Part shown: positions 44,211 to 54,435 of the stretch, piece after piece | How the letters are laid out: each line of letters begins with the position of its first letter | Numbering within the stretch: the stretch's first letter is position 1 | From: Luteolibacter ambystomatis | Lineage (GTDB): Bacteria > Verrucomicrobiota > Verrucomicrobiia > Verrucomicrobiales > Akkermansiaceae | Assembly (NCBI RefSeq): GCF_018137965.1 | Contig: NZ_CP073100.1 | Span: forward strand, 3,607,754-3,671,753 | Direction of reading: 5' to 3' | DNA: 64,000 bases | Made by a program: the position numbers and the translations under genes | The notes under the pieces: generated by a model | Database searches by the model: none | Told to the model about the DNA's origin: nothing | The model's input: the letters and a program-made list of their open reading frames with translations, nothing else

Positions 44211-44247
44211 AAAAACAAAAACGCGTTCCATTGCTGGAACGCGTTTT
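44211..44247 (-). terminator. intrinsic terminator of tRNA-Ser
   Basis: There is a perfect inverted repeat AACGCGTTCCA / TGGAACGCGTT (44220-44230 and 44235-44245) with a GCAA loop on the minus strand. TTTTTGTTTTT follows. It lies 20 bp past the tRNA 3' end. Confidence 0.9.
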
Positions 44248-44266
44248 GAGGAAGAAAAGCTTCCCA

Positions 44267-44356
44267 TGGCGGACAGGGAGGGATTCGAACCCTCGGTACT
44301 ATTTCTAGCACACACGCTTTCCAAGCGTGCTCATTCGACCACTCTGACACCTGCCC
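44267..44356 (-). tRNA. tRNA-Ser (anticodon GGA)
   Basis: This 90-nt class II tRNA includes an encoded CCA. The acceptor stem is GGGCAGG / CCTGTCC (one G-U) with discriminator G. The anticodon loop is CTTGGAAAG, giving GGA, which reads UCC and UCU. A long variable arm (TGTGCTAGAAATAGTACC region) and a T-arm GAGGGTTCGAATCCCTC confirm serine identity. The AT-rich alarmone-synthetase cassette lies on its 3' side. Confidence 0.97.
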
Positions 44357-44491
44357 TTGGTCTGGGAGCGCGGAAGCTAGGGGGAGGCCCCACGGTTGGC
44401 AATCCCTTTTCGCCGATTCCGCCTGCTTTTTGCGGAACTTCAAATCAGCGCCATGGTTCCGGGCCGAAATGTCTCATTTGACGCACCGTGA

Positions 44492-44530
44492 CATTCTGTC
44501 CGCGCCAAACTGCGTCAGAATGACGCTTTT
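44492..44530 (+). promoter_or_regulatory. possible attenuator upstream of dnaK
   Basis: A perfect palindrome GCGTCA-GAA-TGACGC at 44512-44526 is followed by TTTTT, like a small terminator. Part of it, CAGAATG (44516-44522), can pair instead with CATTCTG at 44492-44498, which would break the stem. No transcription start is known, so this is only a structural suggestion. No CIRCE (TTAGCACTC-N9-GAGTGCTAA) is present. Confidence 0.3.
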
Positions 44531-44653
44531 TCCTGCCTTGATGGTAAGGTCGCCAGAGGCCGGAAATCGAAATCGAAACGTAACTTTCTAACTTTCAGGG
44601 TCGTAATCCTCGCCCTCGAACTTGGGACGCCCCGGGTACACGGCTTGCGAAAA

Positions 44654-44673
44654 GGCGGGCATCAAATCCCGCC
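44654..44673 (+). promoter_or_regulatory. hairpin in the dnaK leader
   Basis: GGCGGG (44654-44659) and CCCGCC (44668-44673) form a stem ~20 nt upstream of the AAAGGA ribosome-binding site. A second stem CCGC-AA-GGCGG overlaps it. It could affect dnaK translation. The rest of 44357-44709 shows no gene. Confidence 0.3.
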
Positions 44674-44709
44674 CGCAAGGCGGATCACCCCAGAAAGGAA
44701 CCCCACACC

Positions 44710-46638
44710 ATGTCAAAAATTCTCGGTATCGACCTCGGCACCACCAACTCCTGTATGTCCGTGATGGAAGGCGGAGAGGCGGTCGTCCTCGAAAACTCCG
44801 AAGGCGCTCGCACCACGCCTTCCGTCGTCGCCTTCTCGAAGAGCGGCGAACGCCTCGTCGGCCAGGCCGCCAAGCGCCAGGCCGTGACGAACCCGCGCAA
44901 CACCATTTTCTCCGCCAAGCGCCTGATCGGCCGCAAGTACTCGGAACTCACCGAGGCGGACAAGCACATGCCCTACACCATCGTCGCCGGTCCGAATGGC
45001 GACGCCCACATCCAGGTGGAAGTGGCCGGTGAAACCAAGACCTACTCGCCGCAGGAAATCGCCGCGATGGTCCTCGGCAAGCTGAAGGCCGATGCCGAAG
45101 CCAAACTCGGCGAAACGATCAAGCAAGCCGTCATCACGGTCCCCGCTTATTTCAACGACTCCCAGCGCAACGCCACCAAGGCCGCCGGTGAAATCGCCGG
45201 CCTGGAAGTCCTCCGCATCATCAACGAGCCGACCGCCGCGGCGCTCGCCTACGGCCTCGACAAGAAGGCCGACGAAAAGATCGCCGTGTACGACCTCGGC
45301 GGCGGCACCTTTGACATCTCCGTGCTGGAGATCGGCGACGGCGTCTTCGAAGTGCTCGCCACCGATGGCGACACCCAGCTCGGCGGTGACGACTGGGACA
45401 ACGCCCTGATCAAGTGGATCGTCGGCGAGTTCAAGAAGGACCAGGGCATCGACCTTTCCGGCCAGCCGGACGCACTCCAGCGCATCAAGGAGGAAGCGGA
45501 AAAGGCGAAGATCGCGCTGAGTTCCTCGCAGTCCTACGACATCAATCTGCCCTTCATCACCGCGGACCAGACCGGTCCGAAGCACATCCAGCTCACGCTT
45601 TCCCGCGCCAAGCTGGAGCAGCTCACGGACAGCCTGTTCGAGCGCACCAAGAAGCCGGTGCGCGATTGCCTCGCGGCCGCCGGCCTTGATGCCTCGAAGA
45701 TCGACGAGCTCGTGCTCGTGGGTGGCATGACCCGCATGCCGAAGGTGGTGGAAACCGCCAAACAGCTCGCCGGCCAGACCCCGCACCAGGGTGTGAACCC
45801 GGATGAAGTCGTCGCCATCGGCGCGGCCATCCAGGGCGGCGTGCTCAAGGGCGACGTGAAGGACGTGCTCCTCCTCGATGTGACCCCGCTCACGCTTTCG
45901 ATCGAAACCGAAGGCTCCCGCGCCACGCCGATGATCGAGCGCAACACCACCATCCCGGCCAAGAAGTCGCAGGTGTTCTCCACCGCGTCCGACAACCAGC
46001 CGGCCGTGGACATCCGCATCTGCCAGGGCGAACGCCCGATGTTCATCGACAACAAGCTGCTCGGAAACTTCAAGCTGGACGGCATCAACCCGGCCCGCCG
46101 CGGTGAGCCGCAGATCGAGGTGACCTTCGATATCGACGCCAACGGCATCCTCCACGTCTCCGCGAAGGACAAGCAGTCCGGCAAGGAGCAGAAGATCTCG
46201 ATCCAGGGTTCCTCCGGTCTCTCCAAGGACGAGATCGAGCGCGCCAAGCAGGAAGCCGAGGCCCACGCCGAGGAAGACAAGAAGCGCATGGAAGCCGTCG
46301 ACACCAAGAACAAGGCCGAAAACCTCGTTTACCAGGTCGAAAAGCAGCTCTCCGAACTGCCCGCCGAAGCTCCCGCCGAACTCAAGGACGGCATCCAGAG
46401 CAAGGTGGACGCCGTGAAGGACGCGCTGAAGAACGACAACCTCGACGCGATCAAGTCTGCCACCGAGGCCCTCGAAGCCTCGCTCGCCGAGCTCTACCAA
46501 GCCGCCCAAGCCGCCCAAGCCGCCCAAGCAGCGCAGGCCGCCGGTGGCCAGGGTGCCCCGCAGGCCGAGGCCGCTCCGGAATCCGGAGAGCCGAAGCAGG
46601 CCAAGGGCAAGGTCGTCGACGCCGAAGTTGTTGATTGA
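44710..46638 (+). CDS. dnaK: chaperone DnaK (Hsp70)
   Basis: This 642-residue Hsp70 has an N-terminal ATPase beginning [15 protein letters not shown] and including [15 protein letters not shown] and [11 protein letters not shown]. The linker [20 protein letters not shown] leads to the substrate domain, and the lid ends in EAEVVD-like acidic residues. ATP hydrolysis drives binding and release of unfolded chains with DnaJ and GrpE, neither of which is in this window. A low-complexity Ala/Gln stretch, [14 protein letters not shown], comes from a 9-bp repeat near 46500-46540. AAAGGAACCCC precedes the ATG. It heads the dnaK-groES-groEL cluster. Confidence 0.97.
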   Translation: MSKILGIDLGTTNSCMSVMEGGEAVVLENSEGARTTPSVVAFSKSGERLVGQAAKRQAVTNPRNTIFSAKRLIGRKYSELTEADKHMPYTIVAGPNGDAHIQVEVAGETKTYSPQEIAAMVLGKLKADAEAKLGETIKQAVITVPAYFNDSQRNATKAAGEIAGLEVLRIINEPTAAALAYGLDKKADEKIAVYDLGGGTFDISVLEIGDGVFEVLATDGDTQLGGDDWDNALIKWIVGEFKKDQGIDLSGQPDALQRIKEEAEKAKIALSSSQSYDINLPFITADQTGPKHIQLTLSRAKLEQLTDSLFERTKKPVRDCLAAAGLDASKIDELVLVGGMTRMPKVVETAKQLAGQTPHQGVNPDEVVAIGAAIQGGVLKGDVKDVLLLDVTPLTLSIETEGSRATPMIERNTTIPAKKSQVFSTASDNQPAVDIRICQGERPMFIDNKLLGNFKLDGINPARRGEPQIEVTFDIDANGILHVSAKDKQSGKEQKISIQGSSGLSKDEIERAKQEAEAHAEEDKKRMEAVDTKNKAENLVYQVEKQLSELPAEAPAELKDGIQSKVDAVKDALKNDNLDAIKSATEALEASLAELYQAAQAAQAAQAAQAAGGQGAPQAEAAPESGEPKQAKGKVVDAEVVD

Positions 46639-46659
46639 TCCCCGATTCCTGAAATCTTT

Positions 46660-46690
46660 CCGCTCCGCGGCCACCGCTGCCGCGGAGCGG
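46660..46690. other. strong hairpin between dnaK and groES
   Basis: There is a perfect 11-bp inverted repeat CCGCTCCGCGG / CCGCGGAGCGG (46660-46670 and 46680-46690) with a 9-nt loop. No T-run follows, so it looks more like an mRNA-stabilising or partial-termination structure than a full terminator. Confidence 0.65.
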
Positions 46691-46731
46691 CATTCTCAAC
46701 GTAATACCAACCCCACAACCACACAGCAAAC

Positions 46732-47022
46732 ATGGCTAGCATCAAACCCCTCGGTCAGCGTGTCCTCGTGAAGCGCATCGAAGCCGACGCGATCAGCGCC
46801 GGTGGCATCGTCCTTCCCGACACCGCCAAGGAAAAGCCGCAGGAAGCGGAAGTCCTCTCCCTCGGCACCGGCGGCAAGGACGAAGACGGCAAGACCATCG
46901 AATTCACCGTGAAGGTGGGCGACAAGGTCCTCATCTCCAAATACGGCGGCACCGAAGTGAAAATCGACGGCCAGGAAGTGCTCATCATCAACGAGAGCGA
47001 CATCCTCGGCATCGTTGGCTGA
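46732..47022 (+). CDS. groES: co-chaperonin GroES
   Basis: This 96-residue protein follows the GroES fold: [19 protein letters not shown] at the start and the mobile loop [40 protein letters not shown] and a C-terminal DILGIVG follow. It caps the GroEL ring. AACGTA occurs 29 bp before the ATG, as it does before groEL, and also in the dnaK leader at 44577. It may be transcribed both from the dnaK promoter and from its own. Confidence 0.97.
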   Translation: MASIKPLGQRVLVKRIEADAISAGGIVLPDTAKEKPQEAEVLSLGTGGKDEDGKTIEFTVKVGDKVLISKYGGTEVKIDGQEVLIINESDILGIVG

Positions 47023-47033
47023 AGCCGACCGGC

Positions 47034-47075
47034 GGTTATTCGTTAAAGACTGGAGGTTATTCGGAAAGAATTTCC
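47034..47075 (+). promoter_or_regulatory. direct repeats and palindrome in the groES-groEL gap
   Basis: GGTTATTCG occurs twice, at 47034-47042 and 47055-47063, exactly 21 bp apart, i.e. two helical turns. It is followed by the palindrome GGAAA-GAA-TTTCC at 47063-47075. The 123-bp gap is longer than in compact groESL operons and could hold a groEL-specific promoter or operator. Confidence 0.35.
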
Positions 47076-47112
47076 GATCCGCCCACCTGCCGCGAATGGC
47101 CCCATCCTATAA

Positions 47113-48768
<1,656 letters not shown>

Positions 48769-48809
48769 GTCGTCCGGCGGTTTCCACCCGCCAAGCCTCT
48801 GATTCCACA

Positions 48810-48844
48810 AAGCCGTCCCGGGAAACCGGGGCGGCTTTTTCTTT
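48810..48844 (+). terminator. intrinsic terminator after groEL
   Basis: AAGCCGTCCCGG / CCGGGGCGGCTT form a 12-bp stem (one G-T) with a GAAA loop. TTTTTCTTT follows on the plus strand, about 40 bp past the groEL stop. Confidence 0.92.
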
Positions 48845-48920
48845 GGGGCGACCAAATCATGCAAATTCATGTCGCGCGCTTACAAGACGCGGCCATGGAG
48901 ACTTCCTAGGGTGTGGTAGA

Positions 48921-50618
48921 ATGCACCTCATGCCATCCCCTTCCCGCGCCTTCCGCACCTTGGCCGCGCTGGCGTTCGCCACCGCCCTTTGCCAGGCCCA
49001 GCAACCCGAGTCCTTTCCCGCCCACATCCGTGTGGATGCATCGAAGACCCAGGGCACCCTGCGTCCGATCTGGCGCTACTTCGGCGCGGACGAGCCGAAC
49101 TACGCCTATATGAAGGACGGCCAGAAGCTGATCGGGGAACTCGGTGAAATGGCACCGAAGCAGGTTTTCTTCCGCGCGCACAATCTGCTCACCACCGGCG
49201 ATGGCACCCCGGCCCTGAAGTGGGGCAGCACCAATGCCTACACGGAAGATGCCAATGGCAATCCCATCTACGATTGGACCATCACCGACCGCATCTTCGA
49301 TACCTATCTCCAGCGCGGCGTGCGTCCGTATGTGCAGCTCGGCTTCATGCCACAGGCCCTGTCGATCAAGCCGGAGCCCTACCGCCACCATTGGACGCCG
49401 CAGGCGAAGTACGACACCATCTACCTCGGCTGGACCTATCCGCCGAAGGACTACGGCAAGTGGGAGGAACTCTGCTACCAGTGGGCGAAGCACTGCGTGG
49501 AAAAGTATGGCAAGGCCGAGGTCGAGACGTGGTGGTGGGAGCTGTGGAACGAGCCGAACATCGGCTACTGGCGTGGCACGCAGGAGGAGTTCTACAAGCT
49601 CTACGACCACTCCGTGGCGGGCGTGCGGCGCGCGATTCCGAATGCGAAGATCGGCGGACCGGAAACTGCGGGCGGCTCCGGCGGCGGCACTTTGGAAAAG
49701 TTCCTCAAGCACTGCCGTGAAGGCACCAATGCCCTCACCGGCAGCAAGGGCACGCCGCTCGATCTGATTTCCTTCCATGCGAAAGGACAGCCGAAGTTCG
49801 TGAACGGCCACGTGCAAATGGGCATCTCCCACCAGCTCCGCGACATCGACGGAGCCTTCTCCGTGATCGCAAAATTCCCGGAGTACAAGAACACGCCCAT
49901 CGTCATCGGCGAGTCGGACCCGGAAGGCTGCGCCGCCTGCCAGGGGCCGCAGAACGGCTACCGCAATGGCACGATGTATTCCAGCTACACCGCCGCCAGC
50001 TTCGCTCGGAAACACGACCTCGCCGCGAAACATGGCGTGAATCTGGAAGGCGCGCTCACCTGGGCCTTCGAGTTCGAGGACCAACCGTATTTCGCCGGTT
50101 TCCGCGTGCTTGCCAGCAATGGCATCGACCATCCGGTGCTGAATGTCTTCCGCATGTTCAGCAAGATGTCCGGCCAGCGGCTGACGGTCGAAAGCGATGC
50201 CGCCATCGCTCTGGAGGACATGATGAAGAGCGGCGTCCGCGCGAAACCCGATGTCTCCGCCCTCGCCAGCCTCGACCAACACAAGCTGGCCGTGCTGGTC
50301 TGGCACTATCATGACGATGACGTCTCCGGTCCGGACGCAGCGGTGGATCTCGCCATTCCCGGCCTCCCTTCCGGCATCGCACGGGTGCAGGTCAGCCACT
50401 ACCGCATCGATGAAACCCACAGCAATGCCTACACGCTGTGGAAGGCGCTTGGCTCTCCCCAACAGCCGACCAAGGATCAATATGCCTCACTGGAGCAGGC
50501 CGGAAAACTCGCCAAGCTGGATACCCCGGCCACGGTGGCGGTGAAGAACGGTCAGGCGGAACTCCATTTCGCGCTGCCCCGCCAAGCGGTTTCGCTGCTG
50601 GTGCTGGAGTGGAAATAA
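48921..50618 (+). CDS. secreted GH39-like glycosidase (beta-xylosidase family)
   Basis: This 565-residue protein has a signal peptide after an ATG at 48921 (an alternative ATG at 48930 is 3 codons later); GGTGTGG upstream may be its ribosome-binding site. The TIM barrel has WWWELWNEPN with the acid/base E211 and PIVIGESDPEGC with the nucleophile E331. Both fit retaining clan GH-A, and the fold order and length fit GH39. VQLGFMPQAL and SFHAKGQPKF are also family-like. The C-terminal beta-sandwich carries DQHKLAVLVWHYHDDD. The likely substrate is a beta-xyloside or related plant or algal glycan. It stands alone, between two terminators. Confidence 0.85.
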   Translation: MHLMPSPSRAFRTLAALAFATALCQAQQPESFPAHIRVDASKTQGTLRPIWRYFGADEPNYAYMKDGQKLIGELGEMAPKQVFFRAHNLLTTGDGTPALKWGSTNAYTEDANGNPIYDWTITDRIFDTYLQRGVRPYVQLGFMPQALSIKPEPYRHHWTPQAKYDTIYLGWTYPPKDYGKWEELCYQWAKHCVEKYGKAEVETWWWELWNEPNIGYWRGTQEEFYKLYDHSVAGVRRAIPNAKIGGPETAGGSGGGTLEKFLKHCREGTNALTGSKGTPLDLISFHAKGQPKFVNGHVQMGISHQLRDIDGAFSVIAKFPEYKNTPIVIGESDPEGCAACQGPQNGYRNGTMYSSYTAASFARKHDLAAKHGVNLEGALTWAFEFEDQPYFAGFRVLASNGIDHPVLNVFRMFSKMSGQRLTVESDAAIALEDMMKSGVRAKPDVSALASLDQHKLAVLVWHYHDDDVSGPDAAVDLAIPGLPSGIARVQVSHYRIDETHSNAYTLWKALGSPQQPTKDQYASLEQAGKLAKLDTPATVAVKNGQAELHFALPRQAVSLLVLEWK

Positions 50619-50636
50619 CCCGCCTTTCTGCCCAAG

Positions 50637-50670
50637 AAAAACCCCGCCATGGTGAAACCAGGCGGGGTTT
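50637..50670. terminator. bidirectional terminator between GH39 and pseudopilin genes
   Basis: AAACCCCGCC and GGCGGGGTTT flank a small inner stem TGGT-GAAA-CCA. An A-run lies on one side and a TTT on the other, so it can serve both convergent genes. Confidence 0.85.
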
Positions 50671-50701
50671 GAAAATCAGGTTCCAGCGCTCTGCGCTCTG
50701 A

Positions 50702-51307
50702 TTAGAACGTCTTGATCGCCTCGGCCTTGCCCTTCTTGTCGGAGCCGAGCGAGTAAACGATGCAGTGGCGGCCGCGCAGAACATTGCTGGCGCTCGTGCT
50801 GCCGCTGGCGGAGGTGTTTTCCGGGGGCTTGATTTCCTCGTTGTAGTCGCCATCGAGCACCACCTGGTAGCCGCTGCCGAAGGGATCGTAGAGACCTTTG
50901 ATCTCGTCACCTTCGTAGATGAGGCCGTCCTTGTTGCCCTTTCCTTCCGGCACGTTCAGGAAGACCATCCGCTTCGTATTCTGGACGTCGGCGCCGGTTC
51001 CGGTTTCCTTGCCCAAGAGGATGGTGAGAAGCTTCACGCCCTCGCCGGTGCTGGTATCAAGCGGCGGATCGCTGTCCGCGCTGAGAGTGCCGGAGGGGTC
51101 GGGAAGCTTGTTGTATTCGTTGTAGAATTGATTGATGGCCTGCTCGATGGACGTGGCGACGGTCTTGGTCTTCACGGCCTTCGCCTTTTTCATGGCGGTC
51201 ATGGCGGCTCCAAAGCCGGCGGCGGCGAGCACGACGATGATCGCGATGACCACCAGAAGTTCGACAAGCGTAAAGCCGCTAGGGCGGCGGGACGAGTGGG
51301 TTTTCAT
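50702..51307 (-). CDS. pseudopilin-like protein with prepilin cleavage motif
   Basis: This 201-residue protein begins with a short basic leader and GFTLVELLVVIAIIVVLAAA. It has the prepilin peptidase site after G11, with E16 as the +5 Glu. A hydrophobic helix is followed by a soluble domain resembling GspG pseudopilins (TKTVATSIEQAINQFYNEYN, YDPFGSGYQVVLDGDYNEE). GspG-type pseudopilins form the type II secretion pseudopilus. Many Verrucomicrobiota encode large numbers of such lone prepilin-like proteins. No secretion genes lie next to it. Confidence 0.88.
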   Translation of the reverse strand: MKTHSSRRPSGFTLVELLVVIAIIVVLAAAGFGAAMTAMKKAKAVKTKTVATSIEQAINQFYNEYNKLPDPSGTLSADSDPPLDTSTGEGVKLLTILLGKETGTGADVQNTKRMVFLNVPEGKGNKDGLIYEGDEIKGLYDPFGSGYQVVLDGDYNEEIKPPENTSASGSTSASNVLRGRHCIVYSLGSDKKGKAEAIKTF

Positions 51308-51502
51308 GAATCAGTGGAATGATTGGCTATAGGTATGGAGGTATGGACCCGTGAACCAAGCGGATTTCTTTCAGACTGACAACGCCCCTTTCGGGGAGGT
51401 GACATGGTAAATACGCTACCCTCCCTTTTTTAGCCCGCAATCTTTCTTTTTCGGCAAGTGCTTTGGATTTGCGAAGCTCCCGCCTCCTGCGCACTCTAGG
51501 GC

Positions 51503-53938
51503 ATGGCAGAGGAATCGATGCGGACGCAGGTCCTGGAGTGGATGCGTTCGCCGAAATACCGCCCGATGACGCGGTCGGAGTTGGCGAGAAAGCTGGAGAT
51601 CCCATCGGCCGCCCGGAGCGAGTTGCGGGAGGTGCTTCGCGCGCTGGTCCATGAGGGACAGATCGTGGAAGGCAAGAAGTCCAGCTACGAACTGCGCGGC
51701 AAGAAAGGTGACCAGCTTACCGGAACCCTCCGTTTCCATCCGAAGGGCCACGCGTTTTTCTACCCGAACGCCGCGGACGAACAGAACCTCGCCACCGGCA
51801 TCGATCTCAAAAAACACTCCCGCATCTACGTCCCGCGACGCGATGCCAGCACCGCGCTGGATGGCGACAAGGTGCGGATTTCCGTGCGGATGCCTTCGCC
51901 GAAGCGCGAGAGCAGGCACCAGAAAGGCGACCGCCACCTCGCCGAAGCCCCCGAGGATGATGCCAAGGGCCATGTCGAGCAGATCCTGGAGCGCCGCTCG
52001 GGCCGACTCGTCGGCGTCTTCCGGCAAAAGGGCAAGCACTCGTGGGTCGAATGCTCGGACACCTCGTTGGACGGCCCGGTGGAACTCCACGGCGATACCA
52101 CCGCGCAGCCCGGGCAGACGGTCGTGGTGGAACTCGAACAATGGGACAAGCGCGATCAAGCTCCACGCGGACGCATTCTGGAGGTGCTGGGCTGGCCGGG
52201 TGATCCCGGTGTGGACATCATCGCGGTGATCCATCGCCACGGTCTGCGCACCTCATTCCCGGAAGCGGTGATCGATGAAACCCGCAACACCGAGGAAACA
52301 CCCGCGCCAGCGGAAATCGCGCGCCGTTCCGATTGGCGGGACAGGCTGGTCATCACCATCGACCCTGCGGACGCGAAGGATCATGACGACGCGATCTGGT
52401 TGGAGAAGACCGACAAGGGCTGGACGCTCGCCGTCCACATCGCGGACGTCTCCCACTATGTGAAGCCTGGCACCGCGCTCGACAAGGAAGCCACCGAGCG
52501 CGGCAACTCCACCTATCTCGTCGACCGGGTGCTGCCGATGCTGCCGCCGGAACTCAGCAACGGCATCTGCTCGCTGAAGCCGGATGTCGACCGCCTCACC
52601 AAATGCGCGCTGATGGAAATCAGCCCGAAGGGTGAGATCAAGAAGGCGCGCTTCCTGGATGCGGTCATCCACAGCCGCGCGAAACTTTCCTACGAACAGG
52701 CCCAGGCGATTCTCGATGGCAAGTCCGCGCCGGAAGGCTCCGAAGCTGGGCTGGAGGATCTGGTGAAGGAGGCCTGGAAGATGGCTTCCACGCTGCGCCG
52801 CCGCCGCTTTGCCAATGGCGCTCTGGACCTGGAGATGCCGGAGATCCGCATCAAGCTGGATGACAAGGGCCGTGCCTGCGGAGTCATTCCAGTGGAACAC
52901 ACCGCCAGCCACCAGCTCATCGAGGAATGCATGCTCGCGGCGAATGAAGCTGTCGCGCGCGTGCTGAAGGTGAACCAGAAGCCCGCCGTCCACCGCATTC
53001 ACGAGGACCCGGATTTCTCGAAGCTCTTCGAATTCGGCGAGACCGCGAAGCTCCACGGCTACAAGCCCGGCGATCTCAGCAACCGCGAGCACATCCAGAA
53101 ACTGCTGGATGATTCCAAGGGTTCGCCCGAGGAGCACGCGATCAAGCTGGGCCTCCTGAAAAGCTTGAAACGCGCGGCCTATTCGCCGGACGCCATCGGC
53201 CACTACGGTCTGGCGAAGGCGGACTACTGCCACTTCACCAGTCCGATCCGCCGCTATGCGGACCTGATCGTCCACCGCGCGCTCCAGCCGTTCCTGGACA
53301 ACGCGCCGAAGAATCCCGACCGCACGCCCTCCCAAGGCGACCTCCGCGAAATCTCCCGCCATATCTCGGACACCGAACGCGTGTCCGCGGATGCCGAGAG
53401 CGAGACGAAGCAGCTCAAGATGATGGAATTCCTCGGCCGTGTCGCGGACTTGGAAGATCCGATCGTTTTCGATGGCCTGGTGACGGACGTGCGCCCGATG
53501 GGGCTGCTTGTGGAAATCCCCGACCTCGGCATCCGCGGCGCGGTGAAGCGCGAGGATCTGCCGGGCGGACGCTGGCGCTTCGAGGGCCACCGCGGCGCGT
53601 GGACGAACTGGGAAGGCCAGTCGATCGTGCTCGGGATGCGCATTCCGCTGGAAGTCACCGGCGTGGACCGGGTCCGGCGTTTCGTGGACTTCCGCATTGC
53701 GGTGGGCACTGAGAATGCCGCGGGCACCCATGGATCGTTCAATCAACCGGACATGCCGGTGACGAAGAAGAAGACTCCGCCCAAGGACTCCCGTCCGCCG
53801 AAACCAACCAAGCCTTCAAAGAAATCCCACAAAAAGGAGTTCGAAGGAGATGCCGCCAAGCCGGACGGTTGGAAACCTTTCTCCAAGGCCAAGAGCGGTG
53901 GAAAGAAAAAGCACGGCCAGAAAAAGAAGCGGAAGTAA
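51503..53938 (+). CDS. rnr: ribonuclease R
   Basis: This 811-residue 3'-5' exoribonuclease has an N-terminal winged-helix region (SKYRPMTRSELARKLEI-like, ~15-60), two cold-shock-type domains (~75-240) and the catalytic RNB domain. ITIDPADAKDHDDAIWL (about 284-300) carries the metal-binding Asps, and DFTSPIRRYADLIVHRALQ-like HFTSPIRRYADL is the RNB signature. An S1 domain follows, and the protein ends in a Lys-rich tail (KKTPPKDSRPPKPTKPSKKS), as RNase R does. It degrades structured RNA and mRNA decay intermediates. Confidence 0.95.
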   Translation: MAEESMRTQVLEWMRSPKYRPMTRSELARKLEIPSAARSELREVLRALVHEGQIVEGKKSSYELRGKKGDQLTGTLRFHPKGHAFFYPNAADEQNLATGIDLKKHSRIYVPRRDASTALDGDKVRISVRMPSPKRESRHQKGDRHLAEAPEDDAKGHVEQILERRSGRLVGVFRQKGKHSWVECSDTSLDGPVELHGDTTAQPGQTVVVELEQWDKRDQAPRGRILEVLGWPGDPGVDIIAVIHRHGLRTSFPEAVIDETRNTEETPAPAEIARRSDWRDRLVITIDPADAKDHDDAIWLEKTDKGWTLAVHIADVSHYVKPGTALDKEATERGNSTYLVDRVLPMLPPELSNGICSLKPDVDRLTKCALMEISPKGEIKKARFLDAVIHSRAKLSYEQAQAILDGKSAPEGSEAGLEDLVKEAWKMASTLRRRRFANGALDLEMPEIRIKLDDKGRACGVIPVEHTASHQLIEECMLAANEAVARVLKVNQKPAVHRIHEDPDFSKLFEFGETAKLHGYKPGDLSNREHIQKLLDDSKGSPEEHAIKLGLLKSLKRAAYSPDAIGHYGLAKADYCHFTSPIRRYADLIVHRALQPFLDNAPKNPDRTPSQGDLREISRHISDTERVSADAESETKQLKMMEFLGRVADLEDPIVFDGLVTDVRPMGLLVEIPDLGIRGAVKREDLPGGRWRFEGHRGAWTNWEGQSIVLGMRIPLEVTGVDRVRRFVDFRIAVGTENAAGTHGSFNQPDMPVTKKKTPPKDSRPPKPTKPSKKSHKKEFEGDAAKPDGWKPFSKAKSGGKKKHGQKKKRK

Positions 53939-53993
53939 CCGCGACTCGCATTCGGGAATTTCCATCCGCAGCGGGAAGGGCCACGCATAGGGC

Positions 53994-54407
53994 ATGTCGC
54001 AAGCCGCTGCCCTCGATCTGCTTTCCCGCTACTACGCCGCCTTCAATTCCGGGGACCGTGAGACGTTCTTCTCGCTGCTCGCGGACGATGTGGTGCATGA
54101 CTTGAACCAAGGCGGCAGCGAGACCGGCGTCGAAGTCTTCCGCGCGTTCATGACGCGCATGGACCGCTGCTATCGCGAGCGACTGGAGGATCTGGTGATC
54201 TTCGCCAATGAAGACGGCAGCCGCGCTGCGGCGGAATTCACGGTTCATGGCACCTACCTCGCCACCGACGAAGGCCTGCCAGAGGCGGCTGGACAAACCT
54301 ACGTGCTGCCCGCCGGGGCCTTCTTCACCCTCCGCGAGGGCAAGGTCGCGCGAGTGACGATGTACTACAACCTGCAGGAATGGCTGCGGCAAGTGGGCGC
54401 GGCGTAA
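53994..54407 (+). CDS. SnoaL/NTF2-like protein
   Basis: This 137-residue protein has the NTF2-like cone fold: LDLLSRYYAAFNSGDRETFF as the first helix pair, LADDVVHDLNQGG, VFRAFMTRMDRCY, and strands ending in GAFFTLREGKVARVTMYYN. Such proteins include ketosteroid isomerase-like enzymes and polyketide cyclases. The conserved Asp/His positions HDLNQGG suggest a small-molecule pocket, but the substrate is unknown. It lies 55 bp after rnr and is probably cotranscribed. Confidence 0.75.
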   Translation: MSQAAALDLLSRYYAAFNSGDRETFFSLLADDVVHDLNQGGSETGVEVFRAFMTRMDRCYRERLEDLVIFANEDGSRAAAEFTVHGTYLATDEGLPEAAGQTYVLPAGAFFTLREGKVARVTMYYNLQEWLRQVGAA

Positions 54408-54435
54408 TTCGGCGGCAGCGCGGAGAAACCATGCT

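Larger units (their letters stand above)
43784..44266. other. gene-free stretch with a duplicated tRNA-Ser 3' region
   Basis: Segment 43957-44096 and segment 44170-44356 align in direct orientation at about 213-215 bp spacing. Shared landmarks include CCGCTAYGCTCCGGC, AAACAAAAACG and TTCCCA. An isolated ACTATTTCTAG at about 43898-43908 repeats the tRNA variable-arm segment at 44298-44308. AT content falls back to the genomic average across this stretch. Confidence 0.65.

Noticed and set aside
43893..44308. Small frames over the tRNA-Ser duplicate region (both strands)
   Set aside because: They run across tRNA, terminator and degenerate copy sequence, so they are not coding.
44357..44709. CIRCE or sigma-32 promoter for dnaK
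   Set aside because: No TTAGCACTC-N9-GAGTGCTAA and no CTTGAAA with a properly spaced CCCCAT box. A TTGACG at 44478 has no -10 at suitable distance.
44713..46674. A 653-codon frame on the minus strand opposite dnaK
   Set aside because: It is colinear with dnaK in a GC-rich gene with strong third-position bias. The product is Gly/Leu/Val/Asp-rich repeats with no family match.
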